64,000 bases of DNA from Montifringilla adamsi (lineage: Eukaryota > Chordata > Aves > Passeriformes > Passeridae), in NCBI GenBank assembly GCA_017590115.1, contig JAGGNK010012559.1, positions 1,360,119 through 1,424,118 of the forward strand, written 5' to 3'. Position numbers and translations under genes: made by a program. Shown one piece after another: positions 34,086-45,532 of this stretch. Numbering within the stretch: the first letter of the stretch is position 1; every line of letters begins with the position of its first letter. The notes below the pieces were generated by a model. The model did not search any database. It was given only the letters and a program-made list of their open reading frames with translations, and had not been told where the DNA came from.

Positions 34086-35317
34086 AGCAGTGCTGCCCAC
34101 CCAGAATTTTGGGAACATGCCAGGATTTATCTCCATTCCTGCCCCTCCCAGCCCTCCTGGTTGCTCCTCAGCAAATATTTCTGCACCTCCAGCCCTTGGA
34201 TTTGCAGATGGTTTGAGGTGAAGCTTGATGAAGTGCTGGTAATTAAAATGCAAAGGGGTTGATGCCTTCCAGGTAAATCTGAAACGCTCAAATTACTTCA
34301 CTGCTCGCATCTGATTTGGCCTTAAAATTCTGGGGTTGGATTCTTTATCCTCGGGCAGCTTCTCCTCCCAAGGCAGATGAGGAGCAGAGAATATTCCATG
34401 TCCCCATCCTTGCAAAGAGGGGCAAAATACAGCAGAGACAATTCCCAAAGGCCTCAAGGACCTCATGGGAGGACAGAAAACTTTTTTTTCTGTCCCTTCT
34501 TCACAGGGAATGGTGTTGCATGGGAAGAAGAAGATTTGCAGAGTTTTAGAGGCTTTGTAGATCTTTCCACTGGAAATTTGGTGTTGTTCTCCCTAATTTC
34601 CTCCTCCAAATCTCTCCAGAGGGTGGTGGGTACTGATAATTTCCTTAAATCTTAATTTCATTTATCCTGAGATAAATTTAATTTATTCTGAGATAAAGCT
34701 GAGTTTTTGAACCTGCCCAGGACCAAAATATATTGAAAAAGATATTTTATTTATCAACAACTGACAGGGTACCACATCTGTGCTGTCTCTTTTCCCTCTG
34801 TTTGGAAGTCATGGCCCATCCTCAACTCCACCTTTGAAAATTTTGGATTTCACCAAACAGGAGGAGATACAAATCCAGGGATTTTTGGTAGCACTGCTGC
34901 TACCAGTGGAGATATCCTCACATCCATGCCTGAAGACAGGGATTTGACCTTGTGACAGCAAATCCAGCAGTGACAGCTCGGCTTGGGGGTGGCCTTGAAA
35001 GCAGAGATGAGTTTGATGCCCTGAAGAGGGAGGAGGTGGAAGGGGAGGTGCTGGAAGTGCCGGGCCAGCAGCACAGCATTGGATGTCAGGATGGAATTTC
35101 ATCAAGGACAAAAGCTGGGGACACTTTGCAGGGCGTGGATGTGGGGAAGACCCTGCCTTTGGAGGATCACAGGGGGGAAATGAGCCAGAATTCCTGCTGG
35201 AATCCTGGATGCTGAGAATTTTAAACTTTCTTTGCTGAAGGGCACAGACCCACAAAAAATTACTATATTTGACCTGAGGCCGTGGAGAAACTCCCAGAAT
35301 GGAATGATAGAACTGGG
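34086..35317. other. Unrepeated 1.2 kb, no gene seen
   Basis: Includes frames of 74-182 codons near 34809-35357 without recognised domains. The right part (about 35220-35317) may be the flank or the beginning of the LTR that follows. Confidence 0.35.
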
Positions 35318-35443
35318 ATTGTGGGTGTGGAGTTTGAATAGCAGTGTGTGAAATCACAAGGTGGGAAACTTAGAGTTCGGGGTTTTAGAATATAAGAATA
35401 TATATAGAGCAAGATGGAAGTTTTAAGGCGGTGGCTGGTCCTT

Positions 35444-35522
35444 CTTCACCTTCTTCTTCACTTTCTTCTCCTTCCTCTCCTCCTTCTCCTTCTCCTTCTC
35501 CTTCTCCTTCTCCTCCTTCTCC
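35444..35522. repeat. (CTTCTC)n pyrimidine microsatellite within LTR
   Basis: T/C-only stretch with CTT and CTC triplets. The minus-strand Glu/Gly-rich 62-codon frame is produced by it. Confidence 0.9.
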
Positions 35523-35641
35523 ATGGGTTTGGGTGGTTTTGTGTAATTGATAAAAAGTCCCCATTGGAGGCATGGGTGGTTGGTTATTGGGTTAAAAGTA
35601 AAAATAATTTAGGTGTCATTTCTTAATTGGACAGTTTAGCC

Positions 35642-35649
35642 TTAAAAGG
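35642..35649 (+). promoter_or_regulatory. LTR TATA-like motif
   Basis: TTAAAAGG in the expected place for an LTR promoter, about 90 bp before AATAAA. It may no longer be active. Confidence 0.4.
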
Positions 35650-35792
35650 CCTTGTAACAGGAGATATTTGTCCATTTTATAGCTTGTTAGTAGAATGCTG
35701 TAGAACTCACCACTTGTAATATAGATAAGAAATAATAAACATCTAAGCCTGAGTGTGAAATGTCTCAAGTGCCTTCAATCCCGACCTTGACA

Positions 35793-37212
35793 GAGGCAGG
35801 GAAAAGAAGCCAAGAACTGGCAAATTCCCTGTCTGGGATGAAGGCTCCTGGGGGAATGTGAGGATCAGCTCTGAGGTGGCAGTTCCAGGTGCCAGTGTGG
35901 TGGTTTTGGGGATGGAACTGAGGACAAATGAGGCACAGAGCACCAGTGATGCTTTTTCTGCCAAGAATTGTCTTCCTGGCCTTGTAGGAACAAGGTTGGA
36001 AAGCCTGAGATCTGAGATCTGTGATCTCCCTTCCTGGCATCCTGAGAGATCTGGGAAGGCCGAGATCAAATGAAAACAAAAGTGGAAAATGAACAAGTTC
36101 TGCTGATCTCATTGATTTTAATAAAATTATTAACAAAGCCAAGGCACTGTGACTTCCAGGTCTTCTTAATTTTGTGTATCTGAGGCTGTATAATTTATTC
36201 TTGCTGGTTGAGGGCTGGCCACAGGTTTTCCAAGTGGAATTGGTCTCTCTGTGGCCATACAGGGACAGAAAACTGGGATGAGAAAATGATGGAATTATAA
36301 ACTCATAAAATAAATGCTATAAATTAAGCCAAAGTTATCATTTTGTGATCTCTCCTGAGTGATGGCAGCACTTGGTGGGTCACTTCAGTTGCTTTTTGGG
36401 GTGCCCTAAAGGGAATTTGTGGGTCCTGCCTGGATCATTGGCCCTTGGGGGGCTGCAGAGCAGCAGCTTCAGTGCCCTGCTGGGTCCACCCTTGTCCTGG
36501 CAAAGGCAAAGGTGGGACTGCAAAGTGCTGGGATTTATTTCAGACATTGGGAACGTGAATTAGTATGAATTTTATTTTATTTTTAATTAATGCTTTTTCT
36601 GCCAAGCCTCTGAATCCATCTCATTGTTAATCCCTGCTCCAGCCACTCAGGGATGGAGTATGGTGCTCTTCCCTTGGGAGTCTCTGCTGTGTATGAACAT
36701 ACTGAAATTTGGGAATTTTCTGATGCTCTCCCCTCTCCCAGAACTTGCCTCCCCGTCTGTCCCTGGCAGATATTTTGTACATCACCCAAATGACTGTGGG
36801 GTCACTTATGAGCTGCTTTTTCTCCAGGGGAGGACCTCAGGAAGTTGTTCCTCAGGTTCAGCTCCTTGGCACTGCTCTGAGTTCACATTGTGGGATCAAA
36901 CAAGCACAGGAACCAGCCTGGGTGGCTGTGGGTCCCTTCAGGGATTCAGGAATTGGCCCTGGGAGTCTCCAACGCTACGTGGAGATCAGCTGCAAGCCAG
37001 AGGGTCACTGAGAGAAGGGGAAGGAAGAGAAAAACAGGGAAAAGAGAATGAGAGGAGGGGATTGTCCTGCTCTGCTTGAGGCTGGTGCAGCCTCAGCTCC
37101 AGTGCTGGGGGCACTTTTGGGTGCCTCAAAGATTTTGGAGAGTCCAAAGGTTTGTGGAGAGGGTGAAGGGTCAGGAGGGGCCACAGGAGGGACAGCTGAG
37201 GGCTCTTGGTGT
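35793..37212. other. Unrepeated 1.4 kb; no convincing exon
   Basis: The 36100-36360 part is AT-moderate and unrepeated ('GCCAAAGTTATCATTTTG') and may be conserved. Long frames such as 36624-37079 are not supported by domains. 'GAGATCTGAGATCTGTGATC' at about 36008 is a short dinucleotide-like repeat. Confidence 0.3.
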
Positions 37213-37536
37213 GTGCAGCTGGAGCAGGGCACGCTGAGGGCAGAGCTCAGGGATCTGCAGCTCCTGCCGAGGGCAGCTCCCATCTCTGCTCTGGGACAGG
37301 GACAGCAGCCAGGGCACGGCTGGAGCTGGGCCAGGGCAGCTCAGGCTGCAGATCAGGGCAAGGTTCTTCCCCCAGAGGGTGCTGGCACTGCCCAGGCTCC
37401 CCAGGGAATGGGCACGGCCCCGAGGCTGCCAGAGCTCCAGGGATGCCCAGGGTGGGGGTGTTGGGGGGTCTGGGCAGGGACAGGGGCTGAGCTGGCTGAT
37501 CCTTGGGGTCCCTTCAGCTCAGAAGATTCAATGAGA
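37213..37536 (+). mobile_element. CR1 LINE 3' end, 5'-truncated
   Basis: Plus-strand CR1 of a type not seen elsewhere in the window: 'CAGAGGGTGCTGGCACTGCC', 'CCCAGGGAATGGGCACGGCC', 'TGGGGGTGTTGGGGGGTCTG', and a 3' end 'GATCCTTGGGGTCCCTTCAG'. The GC-rich 321-codon frame 37048-38013 through it has no domains and is rejected as a gene. Confidence 0.85.
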
Positions 37537-38463
37537 AATCAAACAAACCCCATCCAAGCAGCTCCTGCTGTTCCCAGAGCTCTTGGGGACATCAGCACAG
37601 GCGCCTCTCCCAGTGTCCCTCCTTGGGACCAGCAAAGTCCTTCTGGTGCTTCCCAGCCTGGCCATGGGGAAGGGAGGGGACTCTGGGGTCACCTGGGTTG
37701 CCAGGCAGGCTCAGCTGAGCTGGGCCATTCCATCAGCTCCATGCCAGGGTGGGCACAGTGGGATTTTCCTCCCCCAGCACAAGGACTGGGCTGTGCAGAA
37801 GGAATTCTTCACTCAATGAACATCACACCTACCCCAAAGCTGCCACTGCACTTTTTTATTTCTGAAGAATGCCACTTTCTTCTTCCTTTTTTCTCTCTCT
37901 CTTTTTTTTATTTTATTCAAATGAGTATCTTGCACACAGAAAAAAACCCCCAAAAATCATCTGAGTTTCAGCTGTGCCTCCAAATGATGTCAGTTAGCGC
38001 CTGCACCTCGTGAACTTCCCCTCTCGCTCACCACATCCTGGTGGGGTTTTCTGTGTCAAGCTCGAGTCAAACCCTTCTGACAGAAGGTAAATTTAGCCGA
38101 GCACCCACTCGTGATGAAAGGCGTGGGCCGAGCAGCCGCCCTCGGGGGCGGCAAAAAATTCTAATTATAGCAGGGCCGGCTTCCTCTGCCCCGCCGTTCT
38201 CACCACGTCACCAACTCCTTCTGCTCCGTGTCCTTCCTGAAACAGGAGCTGGGGGGTGCTGAAATCGAGGGCAGGTGACAAGGGCAGCTTTGTTTGGCTT
38301 TGTCAGGGCGGGGAAGGTGAGCACGGGAGGGATTTTCTGCAAAAATTTTGAGTAGGCCCTTGAGAAGTTGGTTAAAACTGATTCCAGTCGGCTGGAGAAC
38401 AAAAAGGGGTTAAATTGCACTGGGAGAAGCTGAAGTTTAATCACTGAATTTCCATTTCCAATC
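37537..38463. other. Unrepeated; CpG-rich candidate regulatory segment at 38030-38330
   Basis: In 38030-38330 there are about 15 or more CpG sites, a GC hairpin at 38135-38152 (7 bp stem with TCGG loop) and 'TTCTAATTATAG', a possible MEF2/homeobox-like AT core. No exon was identified. A short CpG cluster or enhancer is plausible, but conservation and activity are unknown. Confidence 0.35.
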
Positions 38464-38502
38464 GAATTCTCCATTAGAATTCTCCATTAGAATTCTCCAT
38501 TA
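38464..38502. repeat. 13 bp repeat, three copies
   Basis: GAATTCTCCATTA repeated three times. Confidence 0.95.
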
Positions 38503-38856
38503 GAAAGGTGTAGCCTGGCCACTCTCGGGTGGTTTTTGGTGCGTTTTTTGTGGGTTTGGGTGTTCTGTGGGTTTGGGTGTTCTAAGGGAAGTGAAAGGCT
38601 GCCGGATCAGGGTCCTGCTGTGTTGTGTCTGTGCCCTGCAGGGTCACCACGGCTGGCCTGGCTCCTGGAGGGGAGGGGACAAGCTCCAGGTGAGGGGACA
38701 CCTGGGCTTCACCCCCTGCATGGGATGCACCAGGCTGGGATTTTCCTGCTGATGGGCTGGGCAGAGCTCAGTGCTGGAAATGCCAGAATTGGGGATTTAA
38801 TCTCTGCCTGGGCTGTTCACTTGAGAGCTGACGATCCATGTGGGACCCTTCCAATG
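38503..38856. other. Unrepeated stretch, nothing recognised
   Basis: GC-moderate; 'GTGGGTTTGGGTGTTCT' occurs twice near 38549-38583. No gene seen. Confidence 0.4.
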
Positions 38857-38990
38857 TTCTGTACAAAATTCTGTAAAATATCCTGTAAAATATTCTGTAA
38901 AATATCCTGTAAAAATTCTGTAAAATATTCCATAAAATATTCCGTAAAATTTTCTGTAAAATATTCCATAAAATATTCTGTAAAACCACT
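38857..38990. repeat. ATTCTGTAAAAT minisatellite
   Basis: Units of 10-12 bp (ATTCTGTAAAAT / ATTCCATAAAAT / ATCCTGTAAAAT), about twelve copies. Tyr/Phe-rich minus frames are artefacts. Confidence 0.95.
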
Positions 38991-39620
38991 TGGGTAGGCC
39001 CTGGCTGGCTGCAAATGAAATTTCCATTGCAGGGAGAGCTAAAAAAGGCATTTTTAGGGGATGCTGCTCCAGCATCCCTCCCAAGGTGGGCACAGCAGTG
39101 TCCTGTGTCCATCCCAGTGGCATTGCTGGATTTTGGGACCCCTTCCCTGTCCCAGTGTCCTTGTTCCTGCGGATTCACAGCTGGGAATAGCTGGAGCTTT
39201 GTGGGGTGCACAAAGAGGAGAGATTTGGGCTTTTCCCAACCAACCACCCGTGAGAACTGCCCCAAAGCAGGTGCCAAGGGCTGTCACAAGATTATCCCAT
39301 GAAATAGGGAGGCTTTTCCAAGAGAATTGATCCCGTGGCAGGCAGGGAATGGCTCTGGCTGAGCAGGTGCAGTGTTCCTGCAGATAATATTCCCAGCTGT
39401 GTTTTATCCCTGTGATTTATCCCGTTGTTTTTCTCCCTGGTGTTTGTGGATGCTGCCCAGGGCTGGTGACGGATCACTCCCAGAACCTTTCTGCTGCTTT
39501 GTTTTGGGGTTTCAGCTGTGTTTTATGGCAGCCCAGCCCTTTGTTGTGGTTATCAGCCCCGTGCTGAGGCTGGGGGGGTCACAGTGAGGGGGTCAGAGGG
39601 GTCCTTGAGGACAACGAGGC
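38991..39620. other. Unrepeated stretch, no gene seen
   Basis: Frames of 66-169 codons overlap in several phases without recognised domains. No transposon was identified before the CR1 that begins at about 39621. Confidence 0.35.
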
Positions 39621-40053
39621 TGGTGAGAACTTGGAACACAAACCCTGAGAGGAACCACTGAGGGAGCTGGGGGTGCTCACCTGGAGCAAAGGAGACTCAG
39701 GGGTGCCCTCCTCACTCTGCACAGCTCCTGAAAGGTGCCTGTGCTCAGCTGGGGCTGGGCTCTGTCTCCAGGAACTGACATAACCAGAGCACAGAGCCTC
39801 AAGCTGCCCCAAGGGAAATACAGGTTGGATATCAGGAAAAAGTTTTTCACAGAAAGAGCGATAAAGTTCTGGAATGTTCTGCCCAGGGAGGTGGTGCAGT
39901 CACCATCCCTGGGTGTGTTTAACAAAGCCTGGATGTGGCACTGGGTGCCAGGGTTGAGTTGAGGTGTTGGGGCTGGGCTGGACTCCATGAGCTTGAAGGT
40001 CTCTTCCAACCCAGTGATTCTGGGAATTCCGTGAATTCTGTGATTCTGTCAGT
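39621..40053 (+). mobile_element. CR1 LINE 3' end, longest plus-strand copy of its subfamily
   Basis: About 430 bp: 'GAGAGGAACCACTGAGGGAG', 'GGAGACTCAGGGGTGCCCTC', the 'GGTTGGATATCAGGAAAAAG' block, 'GATGTGGCACTGGGTGCCAG' and a 3' end with 'GATTCTGGGAATTCC' tail units. It shares its body with 19901-20265 and 56606-56826. Confidence 0.92.
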
Positions 40054-40621
40054 TCTGGGCAGCCAGAGTGGGAATAACTCTGGAATTAGTGGCTCAGGAA
40101 TAACAACTTGCTTTTCCTGGAAAAGGGTGACATAAATGTCCTGCAGGGTGGCAGCAGAGGGACCTTGGTGAGGGTTTGGGGCCATTGCAGAAATTTTTTG
40201 GGATGGATCCATCCCCCCAGAACAGAAGGCTCCACCAGGCCGTGTGGCACAAAAATCCTCGAATTTGGCCTTTTTACATGACTTTACCTCCATGGAGTGA
40301 AGGGGATTTGGTGGGAAAACCCCAAAATTCCAACCTGGAGAAGTCTTGGGGCTTCCAGGGGAGACACAGCAAAGTCTGCCCTGAGTCTCAGTGCAAGGTA
40401 AAGAAAAGCAGGGAAATAAAGCAAAATGTCCTTTTTTGAGGCTGAGTTTTGTCCTGAGTCCTTCTCTGTCAGCCAGCTCAGAGTGTGGATGTTGGGAAGA
40501 GTGGAGAGGTTATCCTGGAAATGCTGAGCAGGTCCCTGCTTGGGCTGGGCATGGGGAAATCTCAGTGAGTGGGGTGTTCCTACAGCCAGAAATAAGAATA
40601 CAGGGCATTTTCTTCCTCAGA
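40054..40621. other. Unrepeated stretch, nothing recognised
   Basis: No domain-bearing frame, repeat or RNA was recognised. Confidence 0.4.
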
Positions 40622-40812
40622 GGAAGAAAAAATATTAAAAATAAAAATCGAGGTTATAAAAATACAAGTAAAAAAATTAATTTACATTTAAATTTAAATT
40701 TAAATTAAATTTACAGTTTAATTAAAATTAAATTTAACATTAATAATTAGAAATGAAAATAAAATTAAAATAAAAATGGAAATTAAAATTAAATATATAT
40801 ATATATATATGG
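40622..40812. repeat. AT-rich low-complexity block
   Basis: AAATTTAAATTT and AAAATTAAA words, ending in (AT)n at 40794-40810. Confidence 0.95.
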
Positions 40813-42065
40813 GACCAGAGCTGTGCTCTAGGAATTCATATTGTGCCTTTGTGCTTCTCTCCTGCTGTGCCATCAAGTGCATGGAATTGCTGTAATTCCT
40901 AAAAATTACCCTAAAACCTGTCAGTATTTGTGCCCTGCTCCTGATAGATCATTATTTTGGTTGCAGTTTTCCTGCTGTCTTGGGAAAATGAGCAGAGGAA
41001 TTTTCCAGAGCTGAAGCCATGAGGAGGCAGCTTCTGGGCTGGAATTCCTGAGCATTCCTGAGCTGCTGTCCTGGGAGGTCCCCGTGTCCCCAGAGGGTCC
41101 CTTTGGAGCAGGAACACCCACGGAAGGCACTTCCAGCAGGGCTGGAGGCCAAGGCAGGCAAGGAGCTGAATTCCTGGGATGGTTTTGTCCCTTGGAAGAG
41201 TAATTCCATCCCAGCAGATCCCAGGAGACAGAGATTGGTGTTGGTTTGGGCAGTGGAGCTCCCATGAATTCCTTTTCCCTGAGACAGCTGGGATTGCAGG
41301 TTGGGCTGGATGATCTTGGAGGTCTTTTCCAGCCTTAATTCCAGGATTTTGTGCTGTGGAGGTCCCTGTGGGTGCTGCTGCCAACAGCTTTGATCTGCTT
41401 GCATTTCCCAGGAACATTTCGGGTGAATTTCCCTAAATCCAGGGAAATGATGATTTATTGATGTAATGATGGTGCTTTAGGATTTTGCTTCGCTGTGGGA
41501 GCCTCGGCCCTGAACACAGGGTGGGGTAGGATTGCTCAGGGTGAGCTTTCCATGAGCAAAAGTGAGGGATCCTCCTTCCCAGCAGGGACTGGGAAAGATT
41601 CCCTCGCCCCCCTCCCAAGCTGATGGAACAAAGTCAGGGCTGGAATGATCTCTTCCCTTCTCCCTGGCTTAGCTTGGGATATTTTCTGGGAACAAACGTC
41701 TCCCTGCCATGGAAATGACCTCATTTGCAGAAAATGTCTGTGAATTGTAAAAATCGTGTGATTCTGACACTGCTGCTCCTGTGCTGAGGTGCCAAACCCC
41801 AAGGCAGCAAAAATATCTCAGCTTGAACATTGATGCCTCTCCTGTGTGTGCAGAACCCTTGGAATTCTTGGAATTATGTTTTTCCACGCCTCCAGGGCAG
41901 TGGTGGAAGCTGGGGGCAGGTTTGGGATGCTCTGGATGAAATCATCCAGCTGTTCTCTGAATCAGCTTTTCCTCATCTTTCCCTCCAGGAATTGCTGGTG
42001 TTTTTTTTCCAGGAATTGCTCAGGGAAAGCAGCAGGGATGTCTCTCCCACAGGCAATGGTCAGGA
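40813..42065. other. Mostly unrepeated; short CR1 tail at 41280
   Basis: Apart from the CR1 fragment at 41280-41346 no element was recognised. Frames up to 168 codons (40911-41417, minus) lack domains. Confidence 0.35.
41280..41346 (+). mobile_element. CR1 LINE 3' terminal remnant
   Basis: 'GGTTGGGCTGGATGATCTTG', then 'GAGGTCTTTTCCAGCCTTAA', the plus-strand CR1 tail. About 65 bp remain. Confidence 0.75.
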
Positions 42066-42121
42066 AATCACAGAACCATCCAAGACCTCCAAGATCCTCC
42101 AGTCCAGCTTCAAACCAGGGA
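42066..42121 (-). mobile_element. CR1 tail remnant, minus
   Basis: 'AATCACAGAACCATCCAAGA', then 'CCTCCAGTCCAGCTTCAAAC', the reversed CR1 3' tail. It pairs head-to-head with the plus remnant at 42189. Confidence 0.6.
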
Positions 42122-42188
42122 TGTTGTGGTTCTGCCTCAATGCCAGGTGGATAACAGGGAATAATTCCTCTCTTTTGTGGTGTAGGGT

Positions 42189-42250
42189 AAATGTGGGGGT
42201 GGATTTGGGGATCTTAGAAGTCTTTTCCAACTTTAGGGAAAGGATTTTTT
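42189..42250 (+). mobile_element. CR1 tail remnant, plus
   Basis: 'GGGTGGATTTGGGGATCTTA', then 'GAAGTCTTTTCCAACTTTAG'. The two remnants' 3' ends point outward, about 67 bp apart. Confidence 0.65.
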
Positions 42251-42339
42251 AGGATTTAATGATCATTCCCATCAAATGAACTCTGCTGTGTGCAGAGATA
42301 ATCCTGACCTCACCAGGCCATGGGTGGGGAGGGTTCCTG

Positions 42340-42545
42340 ATGTCCAACCATCACCAGCACCACCCTAGAATCACCCTAAAATCACCCTAAACCACATTCC
42401 CAAGTGTTACATCCAGAGGTTTCCTGAACATTTCCAGGGATGGGGACTCCACCACCTCCCTGGGCAATTTCTTCCAATGTCTGAGCAATCCTGCGGGAAA
42501 AACTCCAGTTCTGATATTTACTGTGAACCTCTGGGGGCTCAGCTT
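42340..42545 (-). mobile_element. CR1 LINE 3' fragment
   Basis: Minus-strand CR1: 'AAGTGTTACATCCAGAGGTT', 'CCAGGGATGGGGACTCCACC', 'CCCTGGGCAATTTCTTCCAA' and a following 'GGGAAAAACTCC' block. Confidence 0.85.
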
Positions 42546-42567
42546 GCTGAAGACACTTTTTGAGAGT

Positions 42568-42650
42568 GATAGAATCAGAAATACTGAGGTTGGAAAAGAC
42601 TTTTAAGATCCTCAAGTCCAACCATCAACCCATGTTCACCTTATACCTCT
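42568..42650 (-). mobile_element. CR1 LINE 3' tail, second copy in tandem
   Basis: 'GATAGAATCAGAAATACTGA', then 'GGTTGGAAAAGACTTTTAAG' and 'CCAACCATCAACCC'. It is another minus-strand CR1 3' end immediately after the previous fragment. Confidence 0.85.
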
Positions 42651-43005
42651 AAATAAAATTATTCATTATAAATCTGGCATTGAGGTAGAATCACAATATC
42701 CCTCTTTTGGAGCATTATAAGGAAACAACTCCCCATAAAAACCTTGATTTCAGGGCTGTAAAAAACCCCCAACCCTCCTGTTGTTTGTTCTGCTGCTGTT
42801 TCATGGATCACCTGAGCCAGGAACTGACATAAAATACCTCAGGTTGTAATAATTGTGCACAGAATCACGAGATCTGCAGGGAAAACCCCTCTGAATTTCA
42901 CCAGGGCTTGGTTTTATTCAGATTTCCGGGGCTCCTCGAGGTCGAGAGGAAAGAGGAGGCACCTTTGCTCAGGAGGGGAAGTGTTTGAACAAAAGCCCAG
43001 CTTGG
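42651..43005. other. Unrepeated stretch, nothing recognised
   Basis: No gene or repeat was recognised. Confidence 0.4.
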
Positions 43006-43098
43006 AGAGAAATTAATCAGGGACAGAGCAATAATTAGTGAGGGAGAGAGCAATAATTAGTGAGAGATGGAGCAATAATTAACCAGGGATGGAGCAAG
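43006..43098. repeat. ~26 bp minisatellite, about four copies
   Basis: 'GAGCAATAATTAGTGAGGGA' and variants ('GAGCAATAATTAACCAGGGA') in tandem. Confidence 0.9.
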
Positions 43099-43995
43099 AA
43101 GCAGCCAAGGCTCTGGAGGGCACTGGGAGGGGTGCTGGGCTTCCAGCACCAACCCAAACCTGTGGAATTCTCCCCCCAAAACTGGGATGGGGCCCTGCAG
43201 GAGATGAGAGCGGACTGGGAGAGAATTCCAGAGCTGCACCCAAAACCCTGGATGAGGGAGCTGCCAAATCCCCCAGTGCAGGGACCCTGCTGGATTCTAT
43301 TTTGAAGTTTTTTAAGGGAATCAATCGAGGTTGAAAAGTCAGGCTGGGGTTTGGATCAGCTTCCAAAAAAATCGGTGAGGGGGAAACACAGATTTAGAGC
43401 TGATTTTTAAAGCTGCACCCTTTAAAAATGGTGGAGGATAAACTGAAATGATGATGATGGATGACGCAGGAGAAACTGAAATTCCCTTTGGGAAGTGTTT
43501 GATTTCAGTCTGTTTGTGCCATGGGTGGGGAGGGTTTGGGATGGTTCTGGAGGATTTAAACAGTGCAGGGAAAACTTGGACAACCCAGCATCAAATTCTG
43601 GACATCCCTGAAAGTAGCAAATAAAGGCAGTGGTTAGCGAAAATCAGGATGGAAAATATTAATTGATATTTTCAAACATTTGAGGATTATGGCTGTGCTT
43701 TGCCAGAGCCCCACCTTGAAGCGTCTCTTGCTGGCAGAGGCTCTGGCTAAAAAAAGGTTAAGATTTACCTCTGAAGAAAGATGAAATGGGTTTTCACAAA
43801 CAAGGGGGGACAAAAAAGGTGTTTTTGTAGGATAAATTAAGCAACAAGTGGTGAAGAGAAGCCAACCCAAGTTTCCTATTGAGGTTTTGCTGCAACAAAG
43901 GAACAAAGACAAAGCCTGAAAGGCTTAAAAAGCAAATTTAAAACAGGCAACTGATGGAAACTTGTCAAAGCTTTGGTCTAGGGGAGCTGAAATTC
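43099..43995. other. Unrepeated stretch, no gene seen
   Basis: Frames of 81-95 codons overlap near 43060-43366 with no domain. Nothing else was recognised. Confidence 0.35.
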
Positions 43996-44187
43996 CTCCC
44001 TGGCAGGCTGGGGAGGGGCTGGGCTGGAATTGCCAGAGCAGCTGTGGCTGCCCCTGGATCCCTGGCAGTGCCCAAGGCCAGGCTGGACATTGGGGCTGGG
44101 AGCACCTGGGACACTGGGAGGTGTCCCTGCCATGGCAGGGGTGGCACTGGCTGAGATTTCAGGTCCCTTCCATCCCAAACCAGTTTG
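43996..44187 (+). mobile_element. CR1 LINE 3' end
   Basis: About 190 bp, about 95% identical to 8522-8710. It differs from the inverted-duplication arms because the match stops at the CR1 3' end ('CATCCCAAACCAG'). It is therefore an independent insertion and provides a control for the claim that the arms share non-CR1 flank. Confidence 0.9.
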
Positions 44188-44582
44188 GGATTCCATGAAT
44201 TCCTTGGAGACACAGGCCTGAGGTGCCAGTGGATTGTGTTCCTTTAAAACAGGAACAGCTCATGGTTAATTTACATTAAAGGCTTAGAGGACTGTTCAAA
44301 TTTGGACTCAGAAATCCAACCTGAGCACCCAAACCCTTAAATGAGCTTCTCCCAGGCTTGGTGTGAGAGGAAGGTTCATTGCACCTCCAGAGAGATCCTG
44401 AGTTCTGTGCTTTCAGGAACACACACATGGAGCCTTTTCCAAGCACTTCTGATTTGGGGAGCCTCTCAGTTCAGGTTCTGTTTATCCCAAATTTTAGGCA
44501 GAAGCCATGAGCTGCACACAGAGAGAGTGAGGGTGTTCCTGGGTGTGTCAGCTCCTCAAACAAAAATAATCTTTCAATGGGG

Positions 44583-45080
44583 GGATTATTAATGTTAGGA
44601 AAGACCTTTAAGACCTTTAAGTGCAACCACCAGCCCAGCACCACCATGGTCACCACTGATCCATGTCCCCAAGTGCCACATCCACAGGTTTTTTGAACAC
44701 TTCTAGGGATGGGCACTCCAAACCTCCCTGGGCAGCCCCTGCCAAGGCCTGATCCCCCTTTCCATGGGGAAATTCCTGCTGTGCCCACCCTGAGCCTGCC
44801 CTGGCCCAGCCTGAGGCCGTTCCCTCTCCTCCTGTCCCTGTTCCCTGGAGCACAGCCCGACCCCCCCGGCTGTCCCCTCCTGTCAGGAGTTGTGCAGAGC
44901 CACAAGGTCCCCCCTGAGCCTCCTTCTCTCCAGGCTGAGCCCCTTTCCAGCTCCCTCAGCCTCTCCTGGGGCTCCAGACCCTTCCCAGCCCCATTCCCTG
45001 CCCTGGACATGCTCCAGTCCCTCCAGGTCCTTTTTGCCATAAACTGTCCCCAGGATCTGAGGAGCCGCAGCAGGGCCAGC
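44583..45080 (-). mobile_element. CR1 LINE 3' end, about 500 bp
   Basis: Minus-strand CR1 of the same subfamily as 57479-57905: tail 'AATGTTAGGAAAGACC' at 44590, then 'GATGGGCACTCCAAACCTCC', 'CCTGGCCCAGCCTGAGGCCG' and, at its 5' side, 'TCCCCAGGATCTGAGGAGCC'. It is the longest CR1 in the window and still carries no ORF2 sequence. Confidence 0.92.
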
Positions 45081-45532
45081 ACAGGCCTTGATCACATTTT
45101 TCATCAGGAAATGTTCTTTAAAAACGCTGAGCTAATGTTTATTTCTGAAGCAGATCTTGTTGATGAACAAGATTGAAACTGTGGTTTGGGATGGGGGAAA
45201 TTCCATGAAATCACTGATTGATTGGATTTCAGGCCTGCATTGCAATTCCCTGTTATAATCTGTAAATACATAAAGAATTTGTTATTTTTTTCTTCTGGTG
45301 ACTCTCAAAGAGAATCAAACGAGCATCATCTTGTGCTGAGCAATACTTTTAACCTAAATCTAAGTGGCCCATGAATTAATGATGGGCCTCGAGCTCCATT
45401 CCAGTCCCACATTTGCACCATGGAGTGTCCTGGGCCAAAAATTCCCTTCTTTTTGGGATTTCTACAGATGTTGTGGTTCCCTGGAGCCATAAGTTGGATT
45501 CACCAGTGTGGGAACTCAACACATCACTCTGG
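45081..45532. other. Unrepeated stretch before the LTR
   Basis: No gene was seen. A minor AT-rich part lies at 45255-45300. The exact start of the LTR is uncertain by some tens of bases. Confidence 0.4.

Larger units (their letters stand above)
35318..35792 (+). mobile_element. Solo LTR of an endogenous retrovirus (probable)
   Basis: It has a TG start at about 35318, a TATA-like TTAAAAGG at 35642-35649 and an AATAAA at 35734-35739, about 90 bp downstream. The words around 'AAGATGGAAGTTTTAAGGCG' align loosely with the LTR at 45533. No gag, pol or env lies on either side. A (CTTCTC)n/(CTCCTT)n microsatellite at 35444-35522 has grown inside it. Exact ends and target-site duplication were not resolved. 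Confidence 0.65.

Noticed and set aside
33406..34221. 271-codon plus frame and overlapping minus frames
   Set aside because: Driven by the 19 bp minisatellite; open on both strands at once.
37048..38013. 321-codon plus frame
   Set aside because: It crosses a CR1 3' end and GC-rich sequence, with no recognisable domain. Chance frame in stop-poor DNA.
38135..38158. GC hairpin followed by A/T run resembling a bacterial terminator
   Set aside because: The genome is that of a vertebrate, so an intrinsic terminator is not expected. Kept only as part of a CpG cluster.
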